In this document: positions 46,075 to 57,074 of the stretch, piece after piece | How the letters are laid out: every line of letters begins with the position of its first letter | Numbering within the stretch: the stretch's first letter is position 1 | Assembly (NCBI GenBank): GCA_907164885.2 | Contig: OU015490.1 | Location: 99,802,257 to 99,866,256 of the forward strand | DNA: 64,000 bases | Source: Dolomedes plantarius | Taxonomy: Eukaryota > Arthropoda > Arachnida > Araneae > Dolomedidae | Direction: 5' to 3' | Program-made: the position numbers and the translations under genes | Notes under the pieces: model-generated | Told to the model about the DNA's origin: nothing | The model's database searches: none | Seen by the model: only the letters and a program-made list of their open reading frames with translations

Positions 46075-46542
46075 TGTAAGGTATACATAAGATTCGATTC
46101 ACAAGAATCGAACTTTTGAGTGAATAAATTAAAGAAGCTGCTTGAGATATGCTAATTTCGGCATACACGCTTGGTATAAATGCCATGCAGCTTGATTAAA
46201 TAAAAAGGTTGTTAAAGTTGATAGATAAGCGTGAGGGAGCTTCGAGGTAAGCAGCTCCAGGTGTTAACCGGCGCTTGTGCTTAGGGGGCCCAAAGTTTAC
46301 GTGGCAGAACTGCTGGTTTGACTCTCTAGTTTGTGAGTATTGCAATGTGTATTTTTATTGAATGCTAATATATATTCCGTACAAGTAGTACGTATGCTTA
46401 TTGCTGTAAAAGTAAATTCTATGTGTGCAACGAATTCAATAAACATTGTTTCATGTATAAACTGTGTTTGTATCAAATTCATTTAGAGTGCCACTTCAAA
46501 TTATATACACCCAAGTCTGGGTAGAAGTGAGCTATACTCTAT
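46075..46542 (+). repeat. 5' LTR of the 46-50 kb element
   Basis: 468 bp, starts TGTAAGGTATA and ends ATACTCTAT. Near its start TTCGATTC-ACAA-GAATCGAA can form a hairpin. TATAAAT near 46176 and AATAAA near 46438 fit promoter and polyadenylation signals. Confidence 0.9.
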
Positions 46543-46544
46543 AC

Positions 46545-46560
46545 TGGCGCCCGAAAGTTT
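46545..46560 (+). promoter_or_regulatory. Primer-binding site, lysine-tRNA type
   Basis: TGGCGCCCGAAAGTTT, two bases after the LTR. TGGCGCCCGAA is the well-known start of a tRNA-Lys PBS. Confidence 0.85.
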
Positions 46561-46676
46561 ATTTATACCCTGGTTGTTATCGTTACATTTATAACGAACA
46601 ACATAATTGAAGTTAAACTGTGTACTTTGTACTTATATTGATAAAATTGTTGCAAGTACTTATATACTATTTGAAA

Positions 46677-47368
46677 ATGAGTGTTGTAGAACAAAACCCT
46701 GCTGGAAATTTTCCTCGGGTAATTATGGTTCAGCATTTTGCGCCATTCGAAGCCACCTTCAATGGCGGCCCCTCAAGCCAATTCCTAAAGAAAAATTGAG
46801 CATTACTTTCAGCAACAATCACCCCAGAGGGGGATAAACTTAAAATTGTTCTAGCCGCTTTAAGAGGTAGTGCATATCAGTGGTACACGTGTGTGCAAAG
46901 CAGTAATCTGATTTTTGACTATTTATCATTCAAGCAACAGTTTCTTAGCGTTTTTCCAAAGACCTTTAATCAAAGTCAAATAGAAGTGGAAATTTATTCG
47001 CTAAGGCAACGTGAAGGTCAGTCTGTATTAGATTTTGCTATGGAAAGATTATAAAGTGGGAGGAATATTTAGAAGGGATGACGGAAGCGGTAATCTTAAA
47101 AAAAGTTATCCAACGTTTGAATCCAAGTGTTCAAGATTTTTTGGACAATCAAAATATTACATGCAATGTTACCCTCCTTCAAGCTTTAGCTAAACATGAC
47201 AATAGGCATTTCTTCGCTACCTCTTACCCTCACTCAGGTACGAGAAGTTTTATACCCCCCCCCCCCTCCAAAATTTTTCGCGAGTTTCAAAACAACAGCG
47301 AAACCAGTATCGCGGGCGAAATAATAGAAGCTCACGGCGTTACAATGAAATTAGTGCACTTAAAGTAA
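46677..47368 (+). pseudogene. Broken gag of the 46-50 kb element
   Basis: From the ATG at 46677 the frame gives MSVVEQNPAGNFPRVIMVQ and FAPFEATFNGG, hits a stop near 46798, then after a frame change reads LKIVLAALRGSAYQWY, FDYLSFKQQFLSVFPKTFNQ and YSLRQREGQSVLDFAMERL, the clear pattern of a retrotransposon gag (capsid) domain. Further frame changes lead to the open segment 47078-47368 (VIQRLNPSVQDFLDNQNITC). No zinc knuckle is evident. The gag would not yield a full protein from this copy. Confidence 0.8.
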
Positions 47369-47436
47369 ATAATATGCAAGCACCTTACGTGCACTGGCAA
47401 GTTGATTCACATGATATGGTTTAACCTGTTGAAACT

Positions 47437-47847
47437 GTGTGGTCAAATGTATTAACTTGTCCGAGCAGTAATCATTATTTTGAGAATAGTGAAAGTCGGG
47501 GTATTTTTGTGGCTTATAATGAAAGTGAGTCTAGCTGGAATAATGCTGTAATTCCAGTAGAAATTTCTGAAAATAGTGCCTATACTAATGCTAGTGGTTT
47601 AGAAAACAAATCTTCTGATACTTGTATTAATGCTATACCTGATATTATTAATGCTATGCCTGATATTTTAGATGATATTCACACATCTGTTAATGAAGGA
47701 AATTTAGTAGATGACGAAGTATGGGTTACGGAAGTTAGTGAAAAATTATTAGTTGACGATAATAAACATGCTTTAAACGATAGTAGGAACTCGCTAGGTA
47801 ATGATAATATTATTTCAAGTTCCCAGCCGAATGAGGATGCTGTCTAA
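47437..47847 (+). CDS. Unknown acidic ORF in the LTR element
   Basis: 136 codons, acidic and Ser/Asn-rich, with a short internal repeat (INAIPDIINAMPDILDD). I recognise no domain. It lies after gag, where protease and RT would be expected, in plus orientation. It may be a degraded gag-pol spacer or accessory gene. Being open for 136 codons in AT-rich DNA is suggestive but not proof that it is expressed. Confidence 0.45.
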   Translation: MWSNVLTCPSSNHYFENSESRGIFVAYNESESSWNNAVIPVEISENSAYTNASGLENKSSDTCINAIPDIINAMPDILDDIHTSVNEGNLVDDEVWVTEVSEKLLVDDNKHALNDSRNSLGNDNIISSSQPNEDAV

Positions 47848-47876
47848 CAGGTTGATAATATGGTGTCTTACATAAA

Positions 47877-48707
47877 GTGCATGAAAACCAGACTGAGAGT
47901 CAGGAGGAAAATTTGACACAGAGTTATATTGTAAGTAGTTCAGCTGATGTTTCGGAAGTTGTAGAAGTAGTTTGCATTAAAACGCACGAATACGGAAAGC
48001 TTAATCTTCCTAAAACTGAAGCAGTATTAAAGAATTTAAATGATAACGATTCTGATGTCGCAAGTTTCAAAGAGACTTTTTCGTCAAAAGAGGATAAAAC
48101 TAAAGTTAAGGGGGATAAAAAACGTGAAAAAGCGCCTTCAGGTTCCAGCATTAAAACTGCTAATACTGAAGTAATTAAGGCGGTAAACAAGAAGTCGTAT
48201 AAGCACAAATATGAAAAACATAGTCAGGTTGTTGAAAAACATGAAACAAGCGGCGAACTAAATTGTAAACGTATCATAAATGGCGAGATAAAGCCAGTAA
48301 CTAAACACGTTGGTGCGGCGTATAAATTTGAAAAAATAGAATCTGCATTAAAATCTAATACCGATACAAGCAAAAGTACGAAAAAAGTAAAGTGTGCACT
48401 ACAAAACCTCCATCAAAGGATGAACGTGGCACACATAAGGTACACAAGGTTATCAAAAGGAGGAATTTCAGTTTTAAAGCTCCTTTGCATAAGTACAGGA
48501 AGCGGAAGATATCAGCCTCCCAGCAAGGTTGGCCTCCTCCCAAGAGACTTCCTGTCCATCGTCAAGCCGGACCAGTGCCTCAGGACTAACGACCTGCTGC
48601 ACGAAGGATGCCCACACGGTCAACGAACCCCTTTACTAGGACTGCGACCATCAAGAGAGGTTTCACGGAATGGACAGACTGGTGCAGGGAAGTTGCCGCT
48701 TTCATGA
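47877..48707 (+). CDS. Unknown lysine-rich ORF in the LTR element
   Basis: 276 codons. Residues about 1-175 are polar and Lys/Glu-rich (EDKTKVKGDKKREKAPSG), without a known domain. Near 48395 the reading probably shifted: an overlapping frame (48392-48589) carries a smoother basic C-terminus with KRRNFSFKAPLHKYRKRK and WPPPKRLPVHRQAGPVPQD, ending in a stop. The original protein may therefore have used that frame. A role is unknown; a basic tail could bind nucleic acid. The start is the first ATG, 30 bp after the previous ORF. Confidence 0.5.
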   Translation: MHENQTESQEENLTQSYIVSSSADVSEVVEVVCIKTHEYGKLNLPKTEAVLKNLNDNDSDVASFKETFSSKEDKTKVKGDKKREKAPSGSSIKTANTEVIKAVNKKSYKHKYEKHSQVVEKHETSGELNCKRIINGEIKPVTKHVGAAYKFEKIESALKSNTDTSKSTKKVKCALQNLHQRMNVAHIRYTRLSKGGISVLKLLCISTGSGRYQPPSKVGLLPRDFLSIVKPDQCLRTNDLLHEGCPHGQRTPLLGLRPSREVSRNGQTGAGKLPLS

Positions 48708-49281
48708 ACAAGTCTTGTATCAACTTTCTTATTCTAACTCCCACCCTTCAATAAAATCGAACCAAACTGGTTTGAAATTCCCCAGTGTATATGCTGTGAA
48801 AACAATTTTGAGAGGAAAGGGGTCAGCCACTGAAAAAAAAAAGGCATACTGTTGTTTTATATATTTTTGAAGGGGACATGTAGTGAATAGAAAAAAATAC
48901 ATACTAACTACAGATAACAACTAACTAACTAATGAACTAACTTCACAAAACATAACACATGTGCATTATGAATTGGGGGAGAGCAGATACAAACAGTCAA
49001 AAAATGTCATGCTGTGCAATTGTGTTGACACTTTTAATTGAAATAGATTTTCTAGGGCGCAGATGGCCAGCCCAGTATCCACAACTCTGCAAATCCACTG
49101 TGTGTTGGTGTCACCTGGACCCTTCGGGGTTAGTTTTGTAAAATGGGAGTGGCGTTTTCCCCCACACAACGTGTGGAAGGTTTTTTGGCTTTGCCACCCA
49201 TTATGTAAAAAGTCAGACCAGCACGCGTTTCCAATTAGTTAACTGAAGCCGTCCAGACCTCAGTTACCTAATTTTTTTTTC
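48708..49281 (+). other. 3' untranslated part of the LTR element
   Basis: Non-coding; includes a CTAACTAACTAATGAACTAA run near 48921-48942. No protein domain in any frame. Confidence 0.5.
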
Positions 49282-49293
49282 GAGGGAGGCCAG
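49282..49293 (+). promoter_or_regulatory. Polypurine tract
   Basis: GAGGGAGGCCAG, preceded by a T run, directly abuts the 3' LTR and would prime plus-strand synthesis. Confidence 0.7.
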
Positions 49294-49761
49294 TGTAAGG
49301 TATAAATAAGATTCGATTCACAAGAATCGAACTTTTGAGTGAATAAATTAAAGAAGCTGCTCGAGATATGCTAATTTCGGCATACGCGCTTGGTATAAAT
49401 ACCGTGCAGCTTGATTAAATAAAAAGGTTGTTAAAGTTGATAGACAAGCGTGAGGGAGCTACGAGGTAAGCAGCTCCAGGTGTTAACCGGCGCTTGTGTT
49501 TAGGGGGCCCAAAGTTTACGTGGCAGAACTGCTGGTTTGACTCTCTAGTTTGTGAGTATTGCAATGTGTATTTTTATTGAATTCTAATATATATTCCGTA
49601 CAAGTAGTACGTATGCTTATTGCTGTAAAAGCAAATTCTATATGTGCAACGAATTCAATAAACATTGTTTCATGTATAAACTGTGTTTGTATCAAATTCA
49701 TTTAGAATACAACTTCAAATTATATACACCCAAGTCTGGGTAGAAGTGAGCTATACTCTAT
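49294..49761 (+). repeat. 3' LTR of the 46-50 kb element
   Basis: 468 bp, same ends as the 5' LTR, followed by the duplication AGTT. Confidence 0.9.
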
Positions 49762-49765
49762 AGTT

Positions 49766-50080
49766 GTACTGGTTATCGTTTAATTCGTTTTCTTTGATAT
49801 ACTTAATATTGATTACTCTGTGTATTTTTTAATTATTCAAGTTCTGATTTTTCTTATTCATTGTGTAGTGAGAATTCTTTAACTAATTCTTTAACTAGTG
49901 AAGAAGATATTAAATGTTACGATACCGTTTAGTCGTTAATATGCAAATAATTTCAAGCCACCGCGCAAGAATGCGTAAGTAACTTACGGAAGGCTTGAAG
50001 AGAAATCAATGAAACACATACGCAATTCGCCTCAAGATTATCGGCGAATTTTCAATATTATTGTAGTTTGCGTGAAGTTA
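49766..50080. other. Continuation of the interrupted locus, no gene
   Basis: AT-rich DNA following the LTR element insertion. No frame with a known domain until the copia fragment. Confidence 0.4.
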
Positions 50081-50345
50081 ATGCACCATCAATTGACCGT
50101 GCCTTACTGTCCTTCCCAAAATGGGGTGGAAGAACGAAAAAACAGAACTTTAACTGAAATGACTAGATGCATGATCCTAGAATCTGGGTTACCAGATAAA
50201 TTTTGGGGTGAAGCCTGCTCAGCAACGTACTTGCAGAACCGATTCCCAACCAAATCAAATAAGAAAACACCTTACGAAATTTGGACGAATTGCAAACCCG
50301 ATTTTTCCCATTTTAAAGTGTATGGATGTAGAGCTTACGTAGAAC
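50081..50345 (+). pseudogene. Copia-type integrase fragment
   Basis: Within a 160-codon plus-strand frame (50009-50491) the central part reads HQLTVPYCPSQNGVEERKNR, then LTEMTRCMILESGLPDKFWG and TPYEIWTNCKPDFSHFKVYG: the C-terminal part of a copia integrase core, including the glutamate in NGVEERKN, and the following conserved block. It ends abruptly at KVYGCRAYV; the flanking residues are unrelated. No RT or other copia parts are nearby, so this is an isolated relic. Confidence 0.85.
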
Positions 50346-51826
50346 CTAGACATGGTCGTGGACACTTTCCCCGAACGTTGGAACGGGGCGTTGGAATGTT
50401 GATGATTTTAGCAGATACGAGAGCGTTTTCTCCGCGGTTGAATACAGCGATTCATAGATGCCCTGTAAGTTTTCAAGGAGGAAATAAGTAACCAACAATG
50501 ATTATGTGAAATAGAAGAAAAAAATCAACGATGAGTGGAAGAAAAGATTTCTTCTGCCATTGCAGAATTTCAAAGTTTTCCCTCGTCCGAGATTGACGGC
50601 GCGGATTGGAACTTCTTATTTCCCGCAGAGTCCAAAGTGAAAAAACGTAGCGTGGTCTCGGCGGAGGGGGCGAAAGATTACAGAGGCGAGAGGCGAGCCA
50701 AGAGACTAGGATCGGTCCCCAGACCCATGATGGGGAGATGATGACGGAACGGAAAAGTCCGGCGATGTTCATGTCTTGGCGTGAAGCATGCTTTTAAAAA
50801 ATGGCGTGAGGCTCCCCTCATGACCGTAAAATTATAGTTTTTTTAGAGTGCTGCAGCATTTAATTTGGTAATATGTTATTAAATTCCCCTTTTTATTATT
50901 GAATTTTTCTTTAGCTTTTCTTTTGATTTTTTTACTTTAATCACTTTTTATTTAAACGTTTTTTTTCACCAGCCACCATGATATTAAAGGTTATATTAAT
51001 AGAAAATTGTATTGCAAATATTTAGATGTTTTTGTGATTAATATGAGTTTATTGGGAGGAGATGTTGGAATCCTCAGGAGGTTAACCATTTTTGTTAAGG
51101 TATAGTGTAATAATGTGAAGGAGATCGAAATGAATAAATTTGTTATGTTAATGTATAACTTGTCATGTCGGTCTTTGTCTTTGAGTTAATTTTCTAATGT
51201 TTAACTTTAGGTTTTTTTATTTCAGCAGATTTGATTTTCTTGAGTTTTCTTTTAGGTGAAATAATTTTATTTTTAGGTGTGCTCCAATGTTAGATAAGTA
51301 ATTTTAGTTGAATTAATTGCATTTTCCTTTTGGCTCATAAACCACCACAGTGGTGCAAACAGTAAGACGAACCTAGTGAAAATTTTAATTATATTATGGG
51401 TTATTGCATTAAATAAAAACACAGCGCAAACTTTCCATCTAACTTAATGTGCTAACCACTATGACTATTATTGAAGTTAAATTTAATTGAAGTAAGATTT
51501 ATCCAAACTTTAATTAGTAATAATTATTAAATAATTTAATTTAACCCCAACACAATTTCGTCGCCACAGCACTACTTGTTCAGAATTCATGTAATTCCAC
51601 TGTTGTTCAATGTCGCGTGTTGTCTTTTGTCGTGCTTAAGATATTAATGTAAAAGATGCATATTAAAACTTAAACTTAAATTACTTAACCTCAGCTGTTT
51701 ATTATCCAATATCCTGATTCTCTACAATTGCATTGCTCTGCTGTGACTATAGCGCTGACGTGCTACATAGAATAAGGTAAGCGTATTTTTGCCTTACTTT
51801 TGATTCGCGAGTGATTTATCCAACAA
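50346..51826. other. No identified gene
   Basis: 50346-50760 is GC-richer, with a 68-codon plus-strand frame (50535-50741; ends GSVPRPMMGR) that I do not recognise. 50780-51826 is AT-rich and featureless. The parts of the downstream gypsy that should precede its RNase H are absent. Confidence 0.4.
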
Positions 51827-53298
51827 TTACAAGAGGAGAATCTGTGTAGTTACGAATTAGAAGTACTAGTCGTTGCAGAGGCTGTTAAAAAATCAGACAA
51901 TACTTGTGAGGTTCAAAATTTAAAATTTATACTGATTGTTCAGCTTTCGTGGAAACCATGAATAAGAAAGAAACAGAACCTAAAGTGGAGCGATGGTCTC
52001 TTTTCCTACAACAATACGATTACGAAATCAAACACCGCCCTAGTGAACGAATGAGACATATCGATGCAATTATCAGACATCCAGTTATGAGTGTCACATG
52101 CGAAGGTATAACACATAAAATAATTAAGTCCCAAGAAGATGACGAGTATATAGAAACCATTAAAAATTATTGGAAGATGGTAAAACAATAGATTATGTTT
52201 TGAGAAACAATGTGCTATACAAAATTTTAAACGATTCGGAAGTTTTGGTAGTACCGCAAATGATGCAGGCCGAGGTTGTTAGAAACGCTCATCAGCTAGG
52301 ACATTTTGGTGTGGCCAAAACTGAGGAGGTAGTTAAATGCGATTTTTATTTTCCCAACATTAAAAATATGTGTTGAAAACGTCATAAATAACTGTGTTAA
52401 ATGTATCTTAGCAAATGAGAAAGCAGGAAAAGCAGAAGGCTGGTTAAATCCGATTCCTAAAGAAGACGTGCCTTTGTCGATTTACCATGTTGATTTTGTT
52501 GGTCCTCTTCCGATCACAAACAAAAATTACAATCACATCTTTAGCGTGATAGATGCTTTCACAAAGTTTGCGTGGTTATATCCTGTAAAGATTGTATCCG
52601 CCCAGGATGCCATAGCGAGGTTTAAACAACAGCAAGCGATATTTGGAAATCCTCACCGTATTATTTCTGATCGTGGTGGAGCATTTAATTCCAAGGAATT
52701 TCAAGACTATTGTGAGTATGAAAATATTGAACACATCAAAGTTACCACGGGAGTTCCACGAGGAAACGGACAGGTAGAGCGATTACATGCAACGTTGATC
52801 CCAATCCTATTCAAATTATGATTAGACGATCCAACCAAGTGGTACAAACATGTGGACATATTGCAAAGAACTATCAATTCAACAGTATCGAGAAGCACCA
52901 GAAAGACACCATTCGAATTGTTAACAGGATTCAAGATGAGAAGCAGAGAGGAGTCTAGAATTTTAGAAATCTTAGAAGAAAGAATCAACTTTATGATGAA
53001 TAGTCTTAAAGAGATACGCGGGGAGGCGAAGCAGAACATTTTGAAGATACAGGAAGAATACCGAAGGGGATTTGACAAGAAAAGGAAAAAATCCCATGTG
53101 TATACAGAAGGAGACCTTGTGGCTATCCAACATACTCAATTCGGTAGTGGAATGAAGCTAAGGCCAAAATTTCTCGGACCCTACGAAGTGATCCGTGTAA
53201 AGCCCAAGGACGGATACGAAGTTAAGAAACTTGGAGAACATGAAGGTCCAAACCTGACCAACACTTCGGCTGATCTGTTAAAACCGTGGACTAACTAA
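51827..53298 (+). pseudogene. pol: Decayed gypsy pol: RNase H end and integrase
   Basis: Plus-strand remains of a Ty3/gypsy pol related to the element at 3.4-9.2 kb. Order: RNase H C-terminal half (SYELEVLVVAEAV; then KIYTDCSAFVETMNKK and a degraded HIDAIIRHP), integrase zinc finger (NAHQLGHFG; NCVKC), catalytic core with D in YHVDFVGPLP, D in IISDRGGAF and E in GNGQVERLH, and a C-terminal GPY motif in KFLGPYEVIRV. Two or more frame changes (near 51920, 52175 and 52371) and an in-frame TGA at 52819-52821 disable it. RT and gag are missing. Confidence 0.9.
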
Positions 53299-53824
<526 letters not shown>

Positions 53825-53869
53825 GTATCCCTAGTAATTTACTTTCTTCACACATTTTTTGCTAATCGT

Positions 53870-53950
53870 TCGTAGCCCCCAGGTTGAGAAACACTGTTCT
53901 AGAAGGAGTCGGAAGTGGGTCGCGACTCAAATAAAGGTTGAGAAACACTG
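53870..53950. mobile_element. hAT-like terminus, duplicated
   Basis: AGGTTGAGAAACACTG occurs at 53881-53896 and again at 53935-53950, with a GGGTCGCGACTC segment between. Such CAGTGTTTCTCAACCT termini are typical of hAT elements. Only the ends remain. Confidence 0.6.
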
Positions 53951-54530
53951 TCTGACATATATATTTTATGGATAATCGTTGGGTTATTTTGTTTACTGTT
54001 TCCTCGTTTTCTTTATTAATTGAAACATGTGTATTGGAACAAAACTGAAGAGGGAGTTTTTGTAGGAAAAAAATTTAATTTTAGAAATTCTAAATAGATT
54101 TTCACTGCTCATCAATCACCCTGACTATCTGATAAATGTGTAAGAGGTTGTAGATTGATTACAACAGTGAAAACAGTGATAATTCATTCATATTTTTTTC
54201 CCTTTCCATTATTATCTCGAACTTACTTTCTGAATGGATAAAAATCGAGTATTGAAGTTTACTCTTCTTCGATATCAAAATGTTTATGCTAGCTTCAGTG
54301 AAAACTGAACGTTTGAAAGATATCGTTCTGAAGTGAAGAGAGAACCGTTGATTGCAAGAGGGTGTGTCGGAGGTCGTCTCTTGTTTCGATAAGGAGTTCC
54401 GCTGAATGTGTGCTGGAGATATTTAAGGTTTGAGAGGCCGATGAACAAGGCCACTGCTACTTGTGCCTGAGTGTTGCGTTAATCGTGTTTAGAAGAGTTG
54501 TTTCATGATACAGGGGAGGGGCAGGGCCGC
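53951..54530. other. No gene; diverged repeat piece
   Basis: 53965-54080 is a diverged copy of the repeat at 43535-44110. The rest has no identified feature. Confidence 0.4.
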
Positions 54531-54800
54531 CCCGAGACTTTACGGGGCCTGGGGCAAATTTCTGTTGGGGGCCCCAAGACTATTTTTCAGAAGACTATTT
54601 TGTAGTAAGAGAAATCTGATTAATCGAATGATTTTTATTTTTTATTTTTTGGGGGCCCGTTTTTTCAGGAGATTATTTTGAATTTTGAAGTACCGTACAA
54701 GTTTCAGAATTTTCTTTCGGAGGAAATCTAATAAATAATTTTTTTTAATTTTTTGGGCCCCTCCGGCAGTTGGGGGCCTGAGGCAAAGTGCCCCAACTTG
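54531..54800. mobile_element. Possible hAT-type MITE, right end decayed
   Basis: Begins CAGGGCCGCCCCGAGAC, a common hAT-MITE style, with GGGGCCTGGGGCAAAT-type ends in inverted sense (GGGGGCCTGAGGCAAAGTG near 54773). No intact right terminus or duplication. Confidence 0.45.
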
Positions 54801-54997
54801 ATTCTACTGAGCAGTGATGAGGAAGAAATTTATTAAACTAAGGTAGCATTAAATGAAAATAATATTTTCTGTTTCTTTTCATTTTGCGTTATGCATACAT
54901 TTATATTTTTAATAAAAATTAAGTTGCTTACATGGAATTAAAAAAATTGTTTGTTTTTAATAGGTTTTCGGAACGTAACCCAATCCCCCTTTCTGTA

Positions 54998-55079
54998 CTG
55001 ACTCTGGGTCTCATATAACACGGTTTCACACAACACGGCATTTTCTGGGAACCTATCTACCGTGTTATAGGAGGGTTAC

Positions 55080-55082
<3 letters not shown>
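54998..55082. mobile_element. Tigger/pogo-like right end
   Basis: Reversed, it reads CAGGTAACCCTCCTATAACA, followed inward by a second ACACGG block. The TA target (55083-55084) leads straight into a (TA)n tract. The left end was not found. Confidence 0.6.

Positions 55083-55172
<90 letters not shown>
55083..55172. repeat. (TA)n(TG)n microsatellite
   Basis: TA run to about 55134 then TG run. Confidence 0.97.
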
Positions 55173-55174
<2 letters not shown>

Positions 55175-55685
55175 AGTGTCAGAATTTAAGTGGGAAAAGA
55201 ACGATTACCTTAAATTTAAAGGAGGCTTGGGAATTAAATTATATTCGTGACGTAATTCGCCTCTAATTGTTCGTATTTCAAGACGCGAATTGGGAAAGGG
55301 AAATTCCCCTTTTCATTATGTAATCTTGGCACGCCTGTGGGTTTTGCGTTCGAGGAGGAAAATTATGTAATTCTCCGTGAGAGATGTCTGGTTTGGGCTC
55401 TGCGCACGTGCAGGGAGAGTTGACGCGCGGAGATGCCCGCGAATTTTTGTCAGAACGCGGGATTTAATCGTTGCCGGTGGACGTGTGCCAGCTGGGTCCA
55501 CAATTTGAAAATGGCGAGCGCTCAAATATGCGCTACTTGGATCAGTGGTTGCTGGAAGGAGAAATAAATTGACTTGATTTCGTTGGAACTATGTTTGTTT
55601 ATTGGATTTAGACTACTTACTACTTGCCACCAGTATTAAGATGATGACTGCAAATTAATGTGACAACAGGCAAACCACACGCCTG

Positions 55686-55689
<4 letters not shown>
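55173..55689. other. Mixed-composition region, possibly LTR-derived
   Basis: 55320-55520 is CpG-rich (GCGCACGTGCAGG, GACGCGCGGAG) and is followed by GAAATAAATTGACTTG, a polyadenylation-like signal. That layout fits an LTR but no repeat copy or boundary is visible. Confidence 0.35.
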
Positions 55690-55753
<64 letters not shown>

Positions 55754-55755
55754 AA
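55690..55755. repeat. (TA)n(TG)n microsatellite
   Basis: TA to about 55732 then TG. Confidence 0.95.
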
Positions 55756-55769
55756 TACTAATAAATAAT

Positions 55770-56530
55770 AATAATTAATCAGGATTTAAATTGATAATTA
55801 TGGATAAATTATAAAGTAATGTTTTCCATACTCGTGTTCGGATGTTGGCATAAATATAGACCAGACCTTTAATGAAGATAGAGTAAGTTTAATAATTAAC
55901 GTTATGAAATCTACAACTTATAAATTTTATCCCATTATAATTGTTAAGTTATAAATCTCTAATAAAATACATTCACAAATTAATCAGCAGTTAAATTGAT
56001 AATTATTGATTAACTATATACTAATGTCTTCCATATTCCAGTTGAGATGCTGGCATTAATGTAGACCAAACCTTTTATGAAGATAGAGTACATTTAATTA
56101 TTACCTTTTTGAGGCCTTCATCGTATAAATTTCATTACGTTATAATTGCTAAGTTATAAAACTCTTTTAATCCTTTGAGGGGCGGTGTTTGCACTGTGCA
56201 AACGCTTAAAACTCGTCCTTCTTTCACTTGAATTCAATGTATTCCAGTTAAATGAGGAGAAAAATGGCTTGTGCTGCCATCTGTTATCAGCTTAAATGAG
56301 TAAAATCATATTACAACCTTTAATGGGAAAATTTTTCAAGATTTTTTAGGTTGAAAAATAAAGAAAAAAGTCTCCACTATGCAAAAGGCTAAGGTTCTTG
56401 ACCCTGAAAGGGATAAATTATACTAACTAATCAGCAATTAAATAGATAATTACTAATAAATTATATATTAATGTCTTCCATATTCGTGTTGGGATGTTAG
56501 CATTAAAACGGAGGAAGCTTTTTACGAAGA
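55770..56530. repeat. Tandem repeat, about 203 bp unit, three copies
   Basis: Units open with TTAAATTGATAATTA-type sequence and contain TAATGTCTTCCATATTC and GAAGATAGAGTA. Starts are near 55776, 55979 and 56428; the last spacing is longer because a MITE lies at 56171-56413. Confidence 0.8.
56171..56413. mobile_element. piggyBac-like MITE inside the 203 bp array
   Basis: Preceded by TTAA (56167-56170) and followed by TAAA. Ends TCCTTTGAGGGG and, reversed, TCCCTTTCAGGG are imperfect inverted repeats of the CCCTTT style used by piggyBac elements. The hairpin GTTTGCAC-T-GTGCAAAC is near the left end. It splits the 203 bp repeat. Confidence 0.65.
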
Positions 56531-57074
56531 CAGTGTGAGGTAACTTCTAATATTAGTATTAGTGTCTATTGTTTTCGATGAGTATTTGTCTCAAATGTAT
56601 GTTTGTATCAGCGTGCATCACATCGAGAGTGAAAAGGTCGGAAACAAGTTTGCTTTCAAAAATAACACCGCAACCTCGGTTTTGCTTTTACTAAATCTTA
56701 TCAGTCTCAATGGCTACAAGCAAACTTGTCTCAAAAAAGAAAGCTAAAAACATAAGCTTTATAATCTCTAACCGATAAGTCCAACGGCTGATTTCAGATA
56801 ATCGTGGATACAGGAAGGGGAAATAGCTTCCTAAGATCAAGGTTAAAAATCGCTCTAGAATATGTTTTTCTTTCTCAACTGTGAGCTATTGCTGAAGCAC
56901 CCTTTTTGTTGATAAAAGTATTTTATACAGGTTGCAAATGGTAGAGAAGTTTAGAGTTTAGTACAGAGGCACCTCTGAGGTGTCATGTCATATTATAAAA
57001 CATGTTTGCACGCTTTATATCTTGACACATCTTTTAAATACTTACATACACAGTGCGAACATCAAAATAATTTT
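56531..57074. other. No gene seen
   Basis: Non-coding; no recognised feature. Confidence 0.4.

Larger units (their letters stand above)
46075..49761 (+). mobile_element. Non-autonomous LTR retrotransposon without pol
   Basis: 3687 bp flanked by AGTT (46071-46074 and 49762-49765) and bounded by two 468 bp LTRs differing at about 14 positions by my count (about 3 percent). A lysine-type PBS follows the 5' LTR and a polypurine tract precedes the 3' LTR. The internal 2.75 kb has a broken gag and two further ORFs of unknown function but no protease, RT, RNase H or integrase, so it needed enzymes from a relative. Confidence 0.88.

Noticed and set aside
46297..46482. 61-residue minus-strand ORF repeated at 49516-49701
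   Set aside because: Both are the same position in the two LTRs; duplication reflects the LTR pair, not a gene.
48955..49169. Short ORFs on both strands in the 3' part of the LTR element
   Set aside because: Overlapping, under 70 codons, no domain; consistent with untranslated sequence.
50535..50741. 68-residue ORF as a host exon
   Set aside because: GC-richer and open, but no recognised domain, no splice context and it lies among retroelement scraps; left as unassigned.
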